NCBI GenBank assembly: GCA_963789495.1
Contig: CAWBLP010000010.1
Location: forward strand, 124,001 to 188,000
DNA: 64,000 bases
Direction of reading: 5' to 3'
DNA from: CAWBLP01 sp963789495
GTDB lineage: Bacteria; Pseudomonadota; Alphaproteobacteria; Acetobacterales; Acetobacteraceae
Numbering within the stretch: the stretch's first letter is position 1; the number at the start of each line of letters is the position of its first letter. The notes under the pieces are model-generated. The model saw only the letters and a program-made list of their open reading frames with translations. It made no database searches and was not told the origin of the DNA. Below are positions 16,849-26,207 of this stretch, piece by piece. The position numbers and the translations under genes were made by a program.

Positions 16849-17730
16849 ATGGAACGCCGTAGCGTCTTCAAAGGGTGGTTGCTGCCGTCGCTGCTCATCA
16901 TGCCGCAGCTGCTGCTGACCGTATTCTTCTTCCTGTGGCCGGCCGGCGAAGCCATCTGGTACAGCACCACGGTGCAGGATCCGTTCGGCCAGGCCTCGGT
17001 CTTCGTCGGTCTGGCGAATTTCGCCGAACTGTTCGCCGACCCGCTCTATCTCAATTCGATCGGGCGCACCGCGTTCTTCTGCGCCGCCGTCGCCGCGCTC
17101 TCGATGAGCACCGCCCTGCTGCTCGCCATGTTCGCCGATCGCGCCATCGGCGGCCGGACACTGTATCGCACCTTGCTGGTATGGCCCTACGCCATCGCCC
17201 CCGCGATGTCCGCCGTCCTCTGGCTCTTCATCCTCAATCCGCGCATCGGTCTGCTCGGCCGATGGCTCAATTCTCACGGCCTGGACTGGGACTATCACAT
17301 CAACGGCAATCAGGCGATGCTGATGGTCGTGGTCGCCAGCGCCTGGAAACAAGTGAGCTACAACTTCATCTTCCTCCTGGCCGGCCTGCAATCGATCCCA
17401 CGTTCCGTCATCGAGGCCGCACGGATGGATGGCGCCAATGCCTGGCAGCAATTCCGCAGCATCGTGTTTCCCCTGCTGGCACCCACCACATTCTTCCTGC
17501 TGGTGGTCAACCTGGTGTACGCCGCGTTCGACACGTTCGGCACGATCTGGGCATTGACCGGCGGCGGACCGGGCAAGGCAACCGAAACGCTGGTGGTGCG
17601 CGTCTATCGCGACGGCATCGTCAACCAGGATATCGGTGGCTCGTCGGCGGAATCCGTCGTCCTGATGGCGGCCGTCATCCTGCTGACCGCATTGCAGTTC
17701 CGCTTCATCGGCCGGCGGACCGCCGCATGA
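16849..17730 (+). CDS. ugpA: Glycerol-3-phosphate-type ABC transporter permease
   Basis: Inner-membrane permease of 293 residues with about six membrane spans and the EAA loop IEAARMDGANAWQQFRSIVFPLLAP. The N-terminal FKGWLLPSLLIMPQLLLTVFFFLWPAGEA and the central YHINGNQAMLMVVVASAWKQVSYNFIFLLAGLQSIP segments are typical of UgpA. The stop overlaps the ugpE start by four bases. Confidence 0.88.
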   Translation: MERRSVFKGWLLPSLLIMPQLLLTVFFFLWPAGEAIWYSTTVQDPFGQASVFVGLANFAELFADPLYLNSIGRTAFFCAAVAALSMSTALLLAMFADRAIGGRTLYRTLLVWPYAIAPAMSAVLWLFILNPRIGLLGRWLNSHGLDWDYHINGNQAMLMVVVASAWKQVSYNFIFLLAGLQSIPRSVIEAARMDGANAWQQFRSIVFPLLAPTTFFLLVVNLVYAAFDTFGTIWALTGGGPGKATETLVVRVYRDGIVNQDIGGSSAESVVLMAAVILLTALQFRFIGRRTAA

Positions 17731-18557
17731 AGCACCGGACCGACTATCTGGCACATGGCATCCTCGGCCTCGGCGTGCTGCTGTTCCTGTTCCCGGTCTG
17801 GCTCGTGTTCGCGGGCTCCACACAGGATGGCGGCGCCATCGCGCGCGGCGACCTGTCCCTGCTGCCCGACCTGTCCGGCCTTACTGTCTATCCGCAGGTG
17901 CTGATCGAAGGCATGAGCGGCACACAGCCGATCTGGCATTTGCTGCTGATCTCCTTCGGCATGGCGATGACCATCGCGCTGGGCAAGATCGCCATCTCCA
18001 TCCTATCCGCCTACGCAGTAGCCTTCTTCCGTTTCCCGTTTCGGCGCACTGCCTTCTGGCTGATCTTCATTACCCTGATGCTGCCGGTCGAGGTGCGCAT
18101 CATCCCCACCTACGCGGTGATGGCCGGTTTCGGGCTGATCAACACCTTCACTGGCCTGACCGTCCCACTGATTGCCTCCGCCACCGCAACGCTGCTGTTC
18201 CGCCAGGTGTTCATCGCGATCCCGGATGAACTGATCGAGGCCGCGAGCCTGGACGGTGCCGGACCGCTGCGCGTGCTGTGGAGCATCGTCATCCCGGTAT
18301 CCGCACCGAACATCGCAGCGCTGTTCGTGATCCTGTTCGTCTATGGCTGGAACCAGTACCTCTGGCCGCTGCTGGTCGCGACCGATCCAGGTCTGGACAC
18401 CATCGTGATCGGCATCGTCAAGATGATCGGGGCCGAGAACCAAACCGAATGGAACGCCGTAATGGCCACCACCGTGCTGGCCCTGTTGCCGCCGGTGGCC
18501 GTGGTGATCCTGATGCAGCGCTGGTTCGTCGCCGGGCTGACCGAGGTCGAAAAATAG
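17727..18557 (+). CDS. ugpE: Glycerol-3-phosphate-type ABC transporter permease
   Basis: Second permease, 276 residues, beginning in the ATGA overlap with ugpA. It shows an EAA loop (LIEAASLDGAGPLRVLWSIVIPVSAP) and the conserved YGWNQYLWPLLVATDP segment before the last spans, as in UgpE. No ATPase (ugpC) follows. The next gene is an acyl-CoA synthetase, so the ATPase must be encoded elsewhere or shared. Confidence 0.88.
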   Translation: MKHRTDYLAHGILGLGVLLFLFPVWLVFAGSTQDGGAIARGDLSLLPDLSGLTVYPQVLIEGMSGTQPIWHLLLISFGMAMTIALGKIAISILSAYAVAFFRFPFRRTAFWLIFITLMLPVEVRIIPTYAVMAGFGLINTFTGLTVPLIASATATLLFRQVFIAIPDELIEAASLDGAGPLRVLWSIVIPVSAPNIAALFVILFVYGWNQYLWPLLVATDPGLDTIVIGIVKMIGAENQTEWNAVMATTVLALLPPVAVVILMQRWFVAGLTEVEK

Positions 18558-18648
18558 CTCGACATCCCCACCATGCCGCGCCAGCACGCGATACGTGGCG
18601 CCGCAGCCCGCTTCGCGATAGCCTGCCCGTGCTAAGCGGAGGAATGTC

Positions 18649-20290
18649 ATGGCGGAATCCAGCGCCTATCTCACCGGGCTCGACAAGACGCGGGCGAATT
18701 ACGCACCGCTGACCCCGCTCACCTTTCTGGAGCGCGCGGCCTATGTCTACCCGGACCGGCCATCCGTGGTGCATGGCCGGGAACGCTACACCTGGCGCGA
18801 AACCTACGCCCGCTGCCGACGCCTGGCCTCGGCGCTGGCGCGGCATGGTATCGGACGCAATGACACCATCGCGGTGATGGCGCCCAACACGCCACCGATG
18901 TACGAGGCGCATTTCGGCGTGCCAATGTGCGGTGCGGTGCTCAACGCACTGAACACCCGGCTGGACGCGGAGGCTATCGCCTTCATGCTGCAGCCACGGC
19001 GGCGCCCGCGTGCTGATCACCGATCGCGAGTTTTCCCCGGTGGTCGGACCGGCCCTGAAGCTGCTGCGCACACCGCCCCTCGTCATCGATATCGATGATT
19101 CCACCTGCCAGGACGGCGAACTGCTCGGCGACACCACCTACGAAGCGTTCCTGGCGGAAGGCGACCCGGACTACGCCTGGCAGCCGCCGCAGGACGAGTG
19201 GGACGCGATCTCGCTTAGCTACACCTCCGGCACCACCGGCGATCCCAAGGGCGTGGTGTACCATCATCGCGGCGCCCATCTGAACGCCGTCAGCAACATC
19301 CTGAACTGGGCGATGCCGCATCACGCCATTTATCTGTGGACCCTGCCCATGTTCCACTGCAACGGCTGGTGCTTTCCGTGGAGCGTCGCAGAGCGGGCCG
19401 GCGTGAATGTCTGCCTGCGTCGGGTCGAAGCCAAAGCGGCGTGGGATGCGATCCGCGCCGAGACAGTGACCCATATGTGCGGCGCGCCCATCGTCTATTC
19501 CATGCTGATCAACGCGCCGGAAGCGCTACGCAGTGGCATAGGGCATCGTATCGCCGGCCAGGTCGCCGGCGCAGCACCGCCCGCCGCCATTATCGAAGGT
19601 GCCGAGAAGATCGGAATTGAGTTGACCCATGTCTACGGACTGACCGAGGTCTATGGCCCGGCCTCGGTCTGCGCCAAACACGAAGCCTGGGCACATATGC
19701 CGCTGGATCAACGGGCGGAACGCAACGGTCGCCAGGGGGTGCGGACTCCGTTGCAGGAAGCGATGGCCGTGCTGGACCCGGAGACCATGCAGCACGTGCC
19801 ATGGGACGGCGAGACCATGGGCGAGATCATGTTCCGCGGCAACATCACGATGAAGGGCTACCTGAAGAATCCCACTGCCACCGACAAGGCCTTCGCCGGC
19901 GGGTGGTTCCGCACCGGCGACCTGGCGGTGATGCAGCCGGACGGCTACGCGAAGATCCGCGACCGGTCCAAGGACATCATCATTTCGGGTGGCGAAAATA
20001 TTTCCTCGATCGAGGTCGAGGAGGTGTTGTACCGCCATCCCGCAGTGCTGAGTGCCGCGGTGGTGGCTCAGCCCGATCCGAAATGGGGCGAAACACCCTG
20101 TGCGTTCATCGAACTCCGTCCCGGCGCGACCGCCACGGCGGAGGAGCTGCGACAGTTCTGCCGGGAGCGCATGGCGCATTTCAAGGCGCCGAGAACCTTC
20201 GTGTTCCGCGACATTCCCAAGACGTCAACGGGCAAGATCCAGAAGTTTGCCCTGCGCGAACTCGCGAAATCCGCCAGCGCGATCGAATAG
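18649..20290 (+). CDS. AMP-binding acyl-CoA synthetase, apparent frameshift
   Basis: Adenylate-forming ligase that would activate a carboxylic acid to its CoA thioester. The first ~115 residues (to EAIAFMLQ) are in one frame; the rest, from HGGARVLITDREFSP on, is in the next. One extra C at 18994-18995 accounts for the switch. The repaired protein has 546 residues, normal for the family. Motifs are the ATP loop YTSGTTGDPKG, YGLTEVYGP, GWFRTGDLAV, SGGENISSIEVEEVLY and the C-terminal catalytic KTSTGKIQK, so the enzyme would be complete. The sequence style resembles medium-chain fatty acyl or aryl ligases. The stop lies 7 bases from the convergent membrane-protein gene. Confidence 0.88.
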
Positions 20291-20296
20291 GCCTCG

Positions 20297-22025
20297 CTAC
20301 TGGCACGCCACACGATCCAGGCTTCCGCCTGGGTCGGTCGCATCGAGATGGAATCGCAACACTGTCGCGGCAGGGTACATCCCGGCAGGCACGTGCCGCA
20401 GCGTCTGGGATGTCACCGCGGGCATACAGCACCCGCCGGTCCACCCGTGTGCCGTTGCGCGCGAAATCCTTCGCCAGGTTCCACGATGTGCGATTGGCGC
20501 GCTCATTCCAGGCGCTGGGAAAATCCGGTATCAGGATCACCGATTGCTGGCCCGTGGGCAAAGCGCCGCCGAGACGGAACATGGCAGACCGTTCGTGCAT
20601 TTCGCGTGCATGGAACGCGACCTGTGCGGGCAGGCGTGCCAGGCTGACCGGCACCAGCAAGACGCAGCAGGCAACTGCGAAGCGTCGCCACGGTACGGTC
20701 TGTGCCGCGAAGGCGCTGCCGATCGTCAGATGCATCACCGCAAATCCGTCGAACCAGTAGCGTGGTCCCATCTGGAATCCGCCCAGATCGGGATAGACCA
20801 GGAACAGCACGAAATTCGCAATCGGCACCCAGTCGTAGAAGCGCATCCGATGGGCACGAATTCGCCAAGCCAGCGCAATGGAAAACAGCGCCGGTATCAG
20901 CAACGAGGCGGTGTCTGCGAGTTCGCCTAGCCTCCACAGCGTCTGCACGATAGGGCGGTACTGGCCTTCCGGCGCCTCGGTGCCCACCACACCATGCGGA
21001 CCGATCTTCATGTAGCCCGCCCACATCGTTGGCGGTTCGAACGGTACGCCGGTAATGGCCCAGTCATAGGCGCCGCCCAGTGCGAGCAGCGGGAGCGCCC
21101 CGGCCAGCCCCAGCAACAGCGTCCGCCGACGCCAGCCCTGTCCGATCCACGCCGCACCGGCCGCCGTCGCCGCCAGCAAGCCACTGTCGAGCCGGCACAG
21201 GAATGCGAAGCCGACGCAGGCGCCGGTCGCTAGCGGCCAGACCCAGTGCGCGCGTCGTTCCGACATCAGGATGCACAGGATGGTCCCCAGCACCGTCAGC
21301 GCGCTGACGCAGTGCGAGAAATACGTTGCGCCGTTGAGCAGAAAGAAGCCGGTGGTCGCATAGGCCAGTAGCAGCATGCCGCCGAGTGCGCGCATGTTGC
21401 ATTCCAGCTGCAAGGCGCGCCACAGGACCGCCAGCAATCCCGCGCCACAGGCCGCGGCTGCGAGCCATGCCGGAAGCCTGAGGATTTCGAACAACGCAAT
21501 GATCCCTGGCCAACCTGGCAAATACTGGCTGACCCAGCGGCCATTCTTGGCAATCAGAAATTGCTGCTGAAACAGCAACGGATCGGCTGGTGCTGGCTGC
21601 CACAGGCGAAAATCCGCCAACGTGCGACCGGTGAACAAGAATCCATACTCATCCGCGGAGTTGGGAAATCCCGCGAACGCGACGCGAAGGATCAGCGCGC
21701 TCGCGAGCAAGCACAGCAGCAACAGAATCGCCACGCGTATCGGTGTCAGCACCGGGCGGTCGAGCCTGGCGGCGTTCGAGGCATGCACCCATCGCCAAGC
21801 GAGCACGGCGATAAGCGCCCCGAACAACACGCCGATGGCGCCGAGCACACCGGTTTGCGGACCAAGCCAGAGTTTCCCGCGTGCGATGGCGGCGACCTGG
21901 GACAGGGCGAAACTCGCTGCGGCGAGAAGGATGAACCAGATCCAGGCCCGCATGGGTCGGGTGCGGATCTGCTGGTGGGACAACTCGCTGCCGGCCAAGC
22001 GTGTGTCACGCCAGGTATCACTCAT
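20297..22025 (-). CDS. Polytopic membrane protein, GT39/PMT-like glycosyltransferase, apparent frameshift
   Basis: Large membrane protein with about 10-12 hydrophobic spans. The first luminal loop holds an acidic pair near SADEYGFLFTGR, and TYFSHCVSALTV and MGPRYWFDGFAVMH lie later, as in dolichyl-phosphate-mannose-type (GT-C fold) transferases. Such enzymes move a sugar from a lipid carrier to lipid or protein on the periplasmic side. The frame runs on into the opposite-strand synthetase with a nonsense-like arginine-rich tail. Shifting by one base near 20415-20430 instead gives a natural end (LRHVPAGMYPAATVLRFHLD...) stopping at 20297, with 575 residues. The GT-C assignment is moderate. Confidence 0.65.
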
Positions 22026-22278
22026 GCCGTTGTCCTATCAGGGGGGATTCGCTACGTTGCTTGTACGATCCGGTCCGGCGCACCATCGCACGCAGGCCAG
22101 CGCAGCGCGAAGCGGCTGCGGTGCAGGTTGGTTCCCAGGAATCAAGGAAATGTGACTGCTGTTTCAGACTAAGCGCAACAATGGGGCGCGCAAGCATCAC
22201 TCGAGGCTTGATGCATGCATGAACCCCGCCGATCAACCCACCACCAACATTTGGTGTCATACGAAACAGAATCTGCGA

Positions 22279-23160
22279 TCATGCCACCAACAGGCGCTGC
22301 ACACGATCGATCAGAGCATGTGCATCTTCGGGGGCTCGCACCTTCATATCGTTATCAAAATACAGCCACACCTCGCGCCTGCGGCGGCGCGCCTTGCGGC
22401 CGACGCGTTCGGCATCGTCCGGCTCCCCGCCACGCGCCCAGGCGACAACCCGCCGCGCCCAGTGATCCAGCACGGGCCCGTCATAACCGCTGGCATAGAG
22501 CTCCTCCGAGCCATGCAATCGGCAATAGATGAAGTCGGAGGTGACATCCATCAGTCGCGGCCACGCCACTGTGTCGGCACAGACCAAGGCAACATCATGG
22601 CGGCGCAGCAGATCGACGAAGCCGGGATCACGGAAACTGTCATGCCGGATCTCCACCGCGTGGCGCAGCTTGCGGGTGGCATCCGTGCGCGTCCAGCTAC
22701 GGCCGGAGAAGCGGTCATCATGCCGCCGCGCCACACGCGCCGCTGCCTCCGTGTCATGCGGCAGCACCTGCAGGAACGCCGTCATGCGGTCGGCATCGAA
22801 CGCAAAGCGCGGGGGCAACTGCCAGAGTATCGGCCCCAGCTTCGCCCCCAGCCGCAGCACGCCACTGGCCAGGAAGTTCGCCAACGGGGTCTCGATGTCG
22901 CGCAGCCGCCGCATATGCGTAATGTATCGCGACCCCTTCACGGCAAACACGAAATCATCCGGTGTCCGCGCGGCCCATTGCGCAAACGTATCAGGGCGCG
23001 CCGCGCGATAGAACGTGCCGTTGATCTCGATGCTGCGAAACTGCCGAGCCGCGTAGTCCAGCTCACGCTTCTGCGGCAGCCCTTTCGGATAGAACACGCC
23101 GCGCCAGGGGGGATAGGTCCAACCCGAAATGCCGATGCGGACCGTCGCAGCCGCGGTCAC
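22279..23160 (-). CDS. DUF72 family protein (TIM-barrel-like)
   Basis: Protein of 293 residues from a GTG overlapping the amidase stop (GTGA). The N-terminal RIGISGWTYPPWRGVFYP, the YAARQFRSIEINGTFYR strand and the C-terminal EVWLYFDNDMK segment are clear DUF72 (YecE-like) marks. The family is structurally TIM-barrel-like with no firmly established reaction. Coupling to the amidase pair is the only functional hint. Confidence 0.85.
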   Translation of the reverse strand: MTAAATVRIGISGWTYPPWRGVFYPKGLPQKRELDYAARQFRSIEINGTFYRAARPDTFAQWAARTPDDFVFAVKGSRYITHMRRLRDIETPLANFLASGVLRLGAKLGPILWQLPPRFAFDADRMTAFLQVLPHDTEAAARVARRHDDRFSGRSWTRTDATRKLRHAVEIRHDSFRDPGFVDLLRRHDVALVCADTVAWPRLMDVTSDFIYCRLHGSEELYASGYDGPVLDHWARRVVAWARGGEPDDAERVGRKARRRRREVWLYFDNDMKVRAPEDAHALIDRVQRLLVA

Positions 23161-24557
23161 GCCGGATAGGACGGCAGGGCAACGCTCTCCCAACCCGACA
23201 GATGCTCGATGGCGCGGCCAACCCGGAACACGCCGGCCTCGTCGAACGGCCGCCCCGCCACCTGTACGCTGATCGGCAACCCATTATCCGCCAGCCCGAC
23301 CGGCACGCTCATCGCCGGATGGCCGGTGACATTGAAGGGAATCGTCTGCATCGGCGCCGCGGACGACATCGCATCGGTTGGCTCGTCGAAGCGTGGCGCG
23401 GTGTTCAAGGCAGACGCCGTCAGCAACGCATCGTAGCGCGACAGGGCGGCATCCACGGCATCCGTCAGCTCCCGCCGCGCCCGCAAGGCATTGATGAAAT
23501 CGGCCGCGGTAATCGCCGCCCCCAGAATGAAACGACTGGCGGTGATCTCACCGTAATCCAGCAGCCGTGTCTGCATGTCGGCCTCATGGATGGCGAACGC
23601 TTCCGCCATCATGATCACGCGGCCCGCCGCCGCGAACAACGCGTAGTCCGGCAACACAATGTCCTCCACCGTGGCACCCGCCGCGCGCAACTGCGCCGCC
23701 GTACGATCAATACCCGCGAGCACCGCAGGCGTCACCGCCTGCGCCGCCGCGAAGAACGCGCGCGGAACTCCGATGCGCAGTCCCGCCACACCCTTCTCCA
23801 GATCAGCTCGATAATCCGGAACCGGAACATCAGCGCTGGCAGGGTCCCGAGGATCATGTCCGGCCAGCACCTGCAATGTGATCGCGGAATCCTCCACGTT
23901 GCGACTCAACGGTCCGCAATGATCCAGCGTCCAGGACAGCGGAAATACGCCGCGACGGGAAACGCGGCCATAGGTCGCCTTGATCCCCACCAGCCCGCAC
24001 CAGGCCGCCGGACCGCGGATCGATCCGCCAGTATCCGACCCCATCGCCATCCGTACCATGCGCGACGCAATGGCCGTGGCCGAACCGGACGACGATCCGC
24101 CGGTGATATGATCCACGTTCCACGGATTGCGCGCCGGCGGAAACGGCAGGTCGAAGCTCGGCCCGCCGATCGCGAACTCATGCGTCGCCAGCTTGCCCAA
24201 CAACACACCGCCGGCAGCCTTCAGCTTCGCCGCCACCATGCAATCCGCATCCGGCACGTGGTTCACCCGCAGCTTGGAATGGCAGGTGGTGCGGATGCCG
24301 GCCGTGTCGTAGATGTCCTTCAGGGCATAGGGAATGCCGTGGAACGGCCCGCGATCCTGACCGGATTTCAGTTCGGCATCGGCGCGCTTCGCATCATCCA
24401 GCGCACGCTGCTCGGTCACCAGCAGGAACGCATGCAGCGCCCCGTCACGGGCCGCCACACGACCCAGCGCATCCCGCGTCAGCTGCTCCGACGTCACCGC
24501 GCCGGCCCGCAATTGCCGGCCCATTTCAGCGATCGACAGATCCTGCGTTTCCATCAC
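23157..24557 (-). CDS. Amidase signature family hydrolase, AtzE/GatA-like
   Basis: Amidase of 466 residues with a complete Ser-cisSer-Lys catalytic triad: the lysine in YALKDIYDTAG, and the two serines in the GGSSSGSATAIASRMV and MGSDTGGSIRGPAAWCG blocks. AtzE hydrolyses 1-carboxybiuret, and GatA-type relatives cut glutamine or other amides. The four-base overlap with the preceding AtzG-like gene strongly suggests the AtzE-type heteromer. The actual amide cannot be told. Confidence 0.9.
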   Translation of the reverse strand: MMETQDLSIAEMGRQLRAGAVTSEQLTRDALGRVAARDGALHAFLLVTEQRALDDAKRADAELKSGQDRGPFHGIPYALKDIYDTAGIRTTCHSKLRVNHVPDADCMVAAKLKAAGGVLLGKLATHEFAIGGPSFDLPFPPARNPWNVDHITGGSSSGSATAIASRMVRMAMGSDTGGSIRGPAAWCGLVGIKATYGRVSRRGVFPLSWTLDHCGPLSRNVEDSAITLQVLAGHDPRDPASADVPVPDYRADLEKGVAGLRIGVPRAFFAAAQAVTPAVLAGIDRTAAQLRAAGATVEDIVLPDYALFAAAGRVIMMAEAFAIHEADMQTRLLDYGEITASRFILGAAITAADFINALRARRELTDAVDAALSRYDALLTASALNTAPRFDEPTDAMSSAAPMQTIPFNVTGHPAMSVPVGLADNGLPISVQVAGRPFDEAGVFRVGRAIEHLSGWESVALPSYPA

Positions 24558-24778
24558 GCGTCTCCCGCTGGTGTCAGCCGAAAGACGTTGGACGGCTCAT
24601 GCACCGCGCGGTAGCGTCCGTGCAGCAGCGCGATCTGGCCGCGCAGATCGGCGTACGCGCTCAGCATCGCCGCACGACGCGCCGAGGGAACGCTCAACCC
24701 GGCGCGCGCCATCAACATGTCGAACTCGCTGGCGAGTCTGTCCGGGGCGAGCATATCCGGCGGCGGGGTCTCAGGCAT
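24554..24778 (-). CDS. AtzG-like small subunit (DUF4089-type)
   Basis: Protein of 74 residues, starting MPETPPPDMLAPDRLA and ending EPSNVFRLTPAGDA, with two predicted helices between. AtzG-like proteins wrap around and stabilise an AtzE-type amidase, a role like GatC in the amidotransferase complex. The start was chosen near the family length; an upstream in-frame start would add 17 unlikely residues. It overlaps the amidase start by four bases and diverges from pobA. Confidence 0.75.
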   Translation of the reverse strand: MPETPPPDMLAPDRLASEFDMLMARAGLSVPSARRAAMLSAYADLRGQIALLHGRYRAVHEPSNVFRLTPAGDA

Positions 24779-24861
24779 GACATGTCCTTTCGGCGGTGCG
24801 ATCGCGATTATGCACCAGCCGACCGCCACGGCTACACTGGATTTGGTGGGAGGAGAACTCG

Positions 24862-26034
24862 ATGCGTACCCAGGTTGGCATCATAGGCGCCGGCCCCGCC
24901 GGGCTGTTGCTATCGCATCTGCTGCATCTGGAAGGTATCGAATCCGTGGTGCTGGAAGCCCGCTCCCGCGTCTATGTGGAGAACCGCATCCGCGCCGGCG
25001 TGCTGGAATGGGGCACCGAGCAACTGCTGGCGGCTAGCGGCATCGGCACCCGCATGCGCGCGGAGGGCATGCCGCATGAAGGCGTGAACCTGCGCGTCGA
25101 AGGTCGCGATCATCGAATCGATTTTCGCGCCCTCACGGGCAAGCATGTGATGGTCTACAGCCAGCACAAGGTGGTGCAGGATCTGATCGCCGCGCGCCTG
25201 GCGGCCGGCGGGCAGATCGTGTTTGATGCGAACACTGCCGCGGTGCACGACATCCACACCGACGCGCCATTCATTACCTATGATCACCCCGGCCAGCAGC
25301 AACGCCTGGACTGCGCGATCATCGCCGGATGCGACGGGTTCCACGGCATCTGCCGCGACGCTTTCCCCACCGGCACGCTGCGCGTGTTCGAACGCGACTA
25401 TCCGTTCGGCTGGCTCGGTATCCTGGCCAACGCGCCGCCCGCGTCGGAGGAGTTGGTCTATGCCAGCACGGAGCGTGGCTTCGCCCTGCTGTCGATGCGT
25501 TCGCCCACGGTCAGCCGGCTATACCTGCAATGCGCGCCGGATGAGGATCTGGAGGCGTGGTCGGACGACCGGATCTGGGCCGAGTTGCAGGCGCGCCTGG
25601 GGCGGGAGGGTTTTGCGCTGACCGAGGGGGAGATCACCCAGAAGGGCATCACGCCGATGCGCAGCTTCGTTGTCGAGCCAATGCAATATGGCCGGCTGTT
25701 CCTGGCGGGCGACGCCGCGCATATCGTGCCGCCTACCGGCGCCAAGGGTTTGAACCTCGCCGCCGCGGACGTGGCCGTGCTGACCCGGGCGCTGGTCAGG
25801 TGGTTCCGCACCGGGGCGACCGATGCGTTGGACGAATACTCGGCCACCGCGCTGCGCCGGGTGTGGAAGGCGCAACGATTTTCCTGGTGGATGACGTCCC
25901 TGCTGCATCGCTTCGCCGCCCACACGCCGTTCGAGCGCCAGATGCAACGGGCGGAGCTGGACTTCCTGTTCGGATCAGTGGCCGCGTCCACCGCGCTGGC
26001 GGAGAACTATGTCGGTCTGCCGCTGATTGTGTGA
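24862..26034 (+). CDS. pobA: 4-hydroxybenzoate 3-monooxygenase
   Basis: FAD- and NADPH-dependent hydroxylase of 390 residues that turns 4-hydroxybenzoate into protocatechuate. It closely follows characterised PobA throughout: N-terminal FAD loop VGIIGAGPAGLLL, RIRAGVLEWGTEQLL, IAGCDGFHGICRDAFP, ERDYPFGWLGILA, then GDAAHIVPPTGAKGLNLAAADV and the C-terminal RRVWKAQRFSWWMTSLLHRF and ENYVGLPL. The ATG at 24862 has GGGAGGAG nearby upstream. No protocatechuate ring-cleavage genes are next to it. Confidence 0.96.
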   Translation: MRTQVGIIGAGPAGLLLSHLLHLEGIESVVLEARSRVYVENRIRAGVLEWGTEQLLAASGIGTRMRAEGMPHEGVNLRVEGRDHRIDFRALTGKHVMVYSQHKVVQDLIAARLAAGGQIVFDANTAAVHDIHTDAPFITYDHPGQQQRLDCAIIAGCDGFHGICRDAFPTGTLRVFERDYPFGWLGILANAPPASEELVYASTERGFALLSMRSPTVSRLYLQCAPDEDLEAWSDDRIWAELQARLGREGFALTEGEITQKGITPMRSFVVEPMQYGRLFLAGDAAHIVPPTGAKGLNLAAADVAVLTRALVRWFRTGATDALDEYSATALRRVWKAQRFSWWMTSLLHRFAAHTPFERQMQRAELDFLFGSVAASTALAENYVGLPLIV

Positions 26035-26207
26035 TCGTGGTAGCTAATGGACGGTTATTCGTTACGAAATATGTACAAGGACCGCTCGCGTTTGCACGGC
26101 GTGGACACCGCACCGAGCGTCGCTTCGGTTTGCCAGACTTTCCGCAACAGACCGGACATCGGGATCAACTCCCGCCAGACCAACGAGCCAATAGGTCGGC
26201 GAGGTGC

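Noticed and set aside
22026..22278. Possible small gene between the GT39-like and DUF72 genes
   Set aside because: Short frames here lack RBS, conserved pattern or hydrophobic segments; treated as intergenic.
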